Assembly: GCA_905207485.1 (NCBI GenBank)
Contig: CAJLLL010000011.1
Coordinates: forward strand, 1 to 39,680
Origin: an uncultured Phascolarctobacterium sp.
Lineage (GTDB): Bacteria > Bacillota > Negativicutes > Acidaminococcales > Acidaminococcaceae
Reading direction: 5' to 3'
Length of the DNA: 39,680 bases
The notes below the pieces were generated by a model, which ran no database searches, had not been told where the DNA came from, and worked only from the letters and a program-made list of their open reading frames with translations. The translations under genes and the position numbers were made by a program. This document shows positions 39,630-39,680 of this stretch, one piece after another. Within the stretch, counting starts at the first letter, position 1. Every line of letters begins with the position of its first letter.

Positions 39630-39680
39630 AGTGGAAAAATTTACATCAAACTTGCGAATGACCGATAAATACTGGACAAA

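Noticed and set aside
1..39680. CRISPR arrays, tRNA or rRNA genes, insertion sequences
   Set aside because: No regularly spaced repeats with unique spacers, no tRNA-like cloverleaf and no transposase ORF were seen on either strand.

Overview
This AT-rich window (my estimate is just under 40% G+C) looks like most of the transfer, maintenance and leading part of a conjugative plasmid, or a plasmid-like integrative element, from a diderm Firmicute. Negativicutes is my best inference. Ribosome binding sites are strong Firmicute-type AGGAGG. At the same time the genes need an outer membrane: a PilQ secretin, two TrbG/VirB9 proteins, a TrbI/VirB10 and a lipoprotein. No relaxase, replication initiator, tRNA, rRNA, insertion sequence or CRISPR array is visible. 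The replication gene and relaxase presumably lie outside the window.

Layout, read along the minus strand that carries nearly everything. (1) 38.9-39.7 kb: DnaA boxes, TTTCTCGCA repeats and a 400-bp AT-rich repeat field upstream of a ParA/ribbon-helix-helix partition pair (37.8-38.9 kb). (2) 37.1-37.7 kb: 21-bp-phased TTTTTGTCATAGT repeats, a good promoter, then a leader with a tiny ORF containing a run of ten G and a hairpin plus T-tract directly before the first transfer gene. (3) 20.8-37.1 kb: a P-type (Trb) type IV secretion system: TrbC, F, G, a TrbI split into two genes, TraG, a TraD-like coiled coil, TrbB, D, E, J, L, and a second TrbG. It is followed by an ArdC-pentapeptide fusion and an M23 lytic enzyme. 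Two plus-strand islands interrupt it: mazEF plus a DUF2786 gene, and a Fic-like gene plus a lipoprotein. (4) 17.8-18.5 kb: an XRE repressor, a 56-residue RRXRR mini-protein and HU. (5) 4.8-17.7 kb: a complete type IV pilus locus (PilM, N, O, P, Q, B, C, two pilins, prepilin peptidase) with five tandem minor pilins. Each of these carries a prepilin N-terminus fused to a phage-tail-fibre/collar-like C-terminus. (6) 0.2-4.7 kb: a topoisomerase III-like protein with degraded TOPRIM acids, SSB, a small regulator, a small membrane protein, a HipA-like kinase and a truncated gene at the window edge.

The most exciting reading is a conjugation system that appears to gamble on its own surface. It resembles the thin pilus plus PilV adhesin logic of IncI1 plasmid R64, but a shufflon recombinase is not seen. 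Instead there is a tandem array of tail-fibre-tipped pilins sharing identical DNA blocks of about 199-249 bp. Three of these genes carry a 7-C tract just after the start codon. As sequenced, one is in frame and two are out of frame by one base. A G10 tract sits in a leader ORF ahead of the secretion operon, where different tract lengths move the stop codon relative to an attenuator-like hairpin. Two related structured leaders, one before pilM ending in a T-run and one before the first pilin whose 3' arm contains the Shine-Dalgarno, look like a paired riboregulator of the pilus genes. All of these functional statements are inference; the tracts, frames and pairings are read directly from the sequence.
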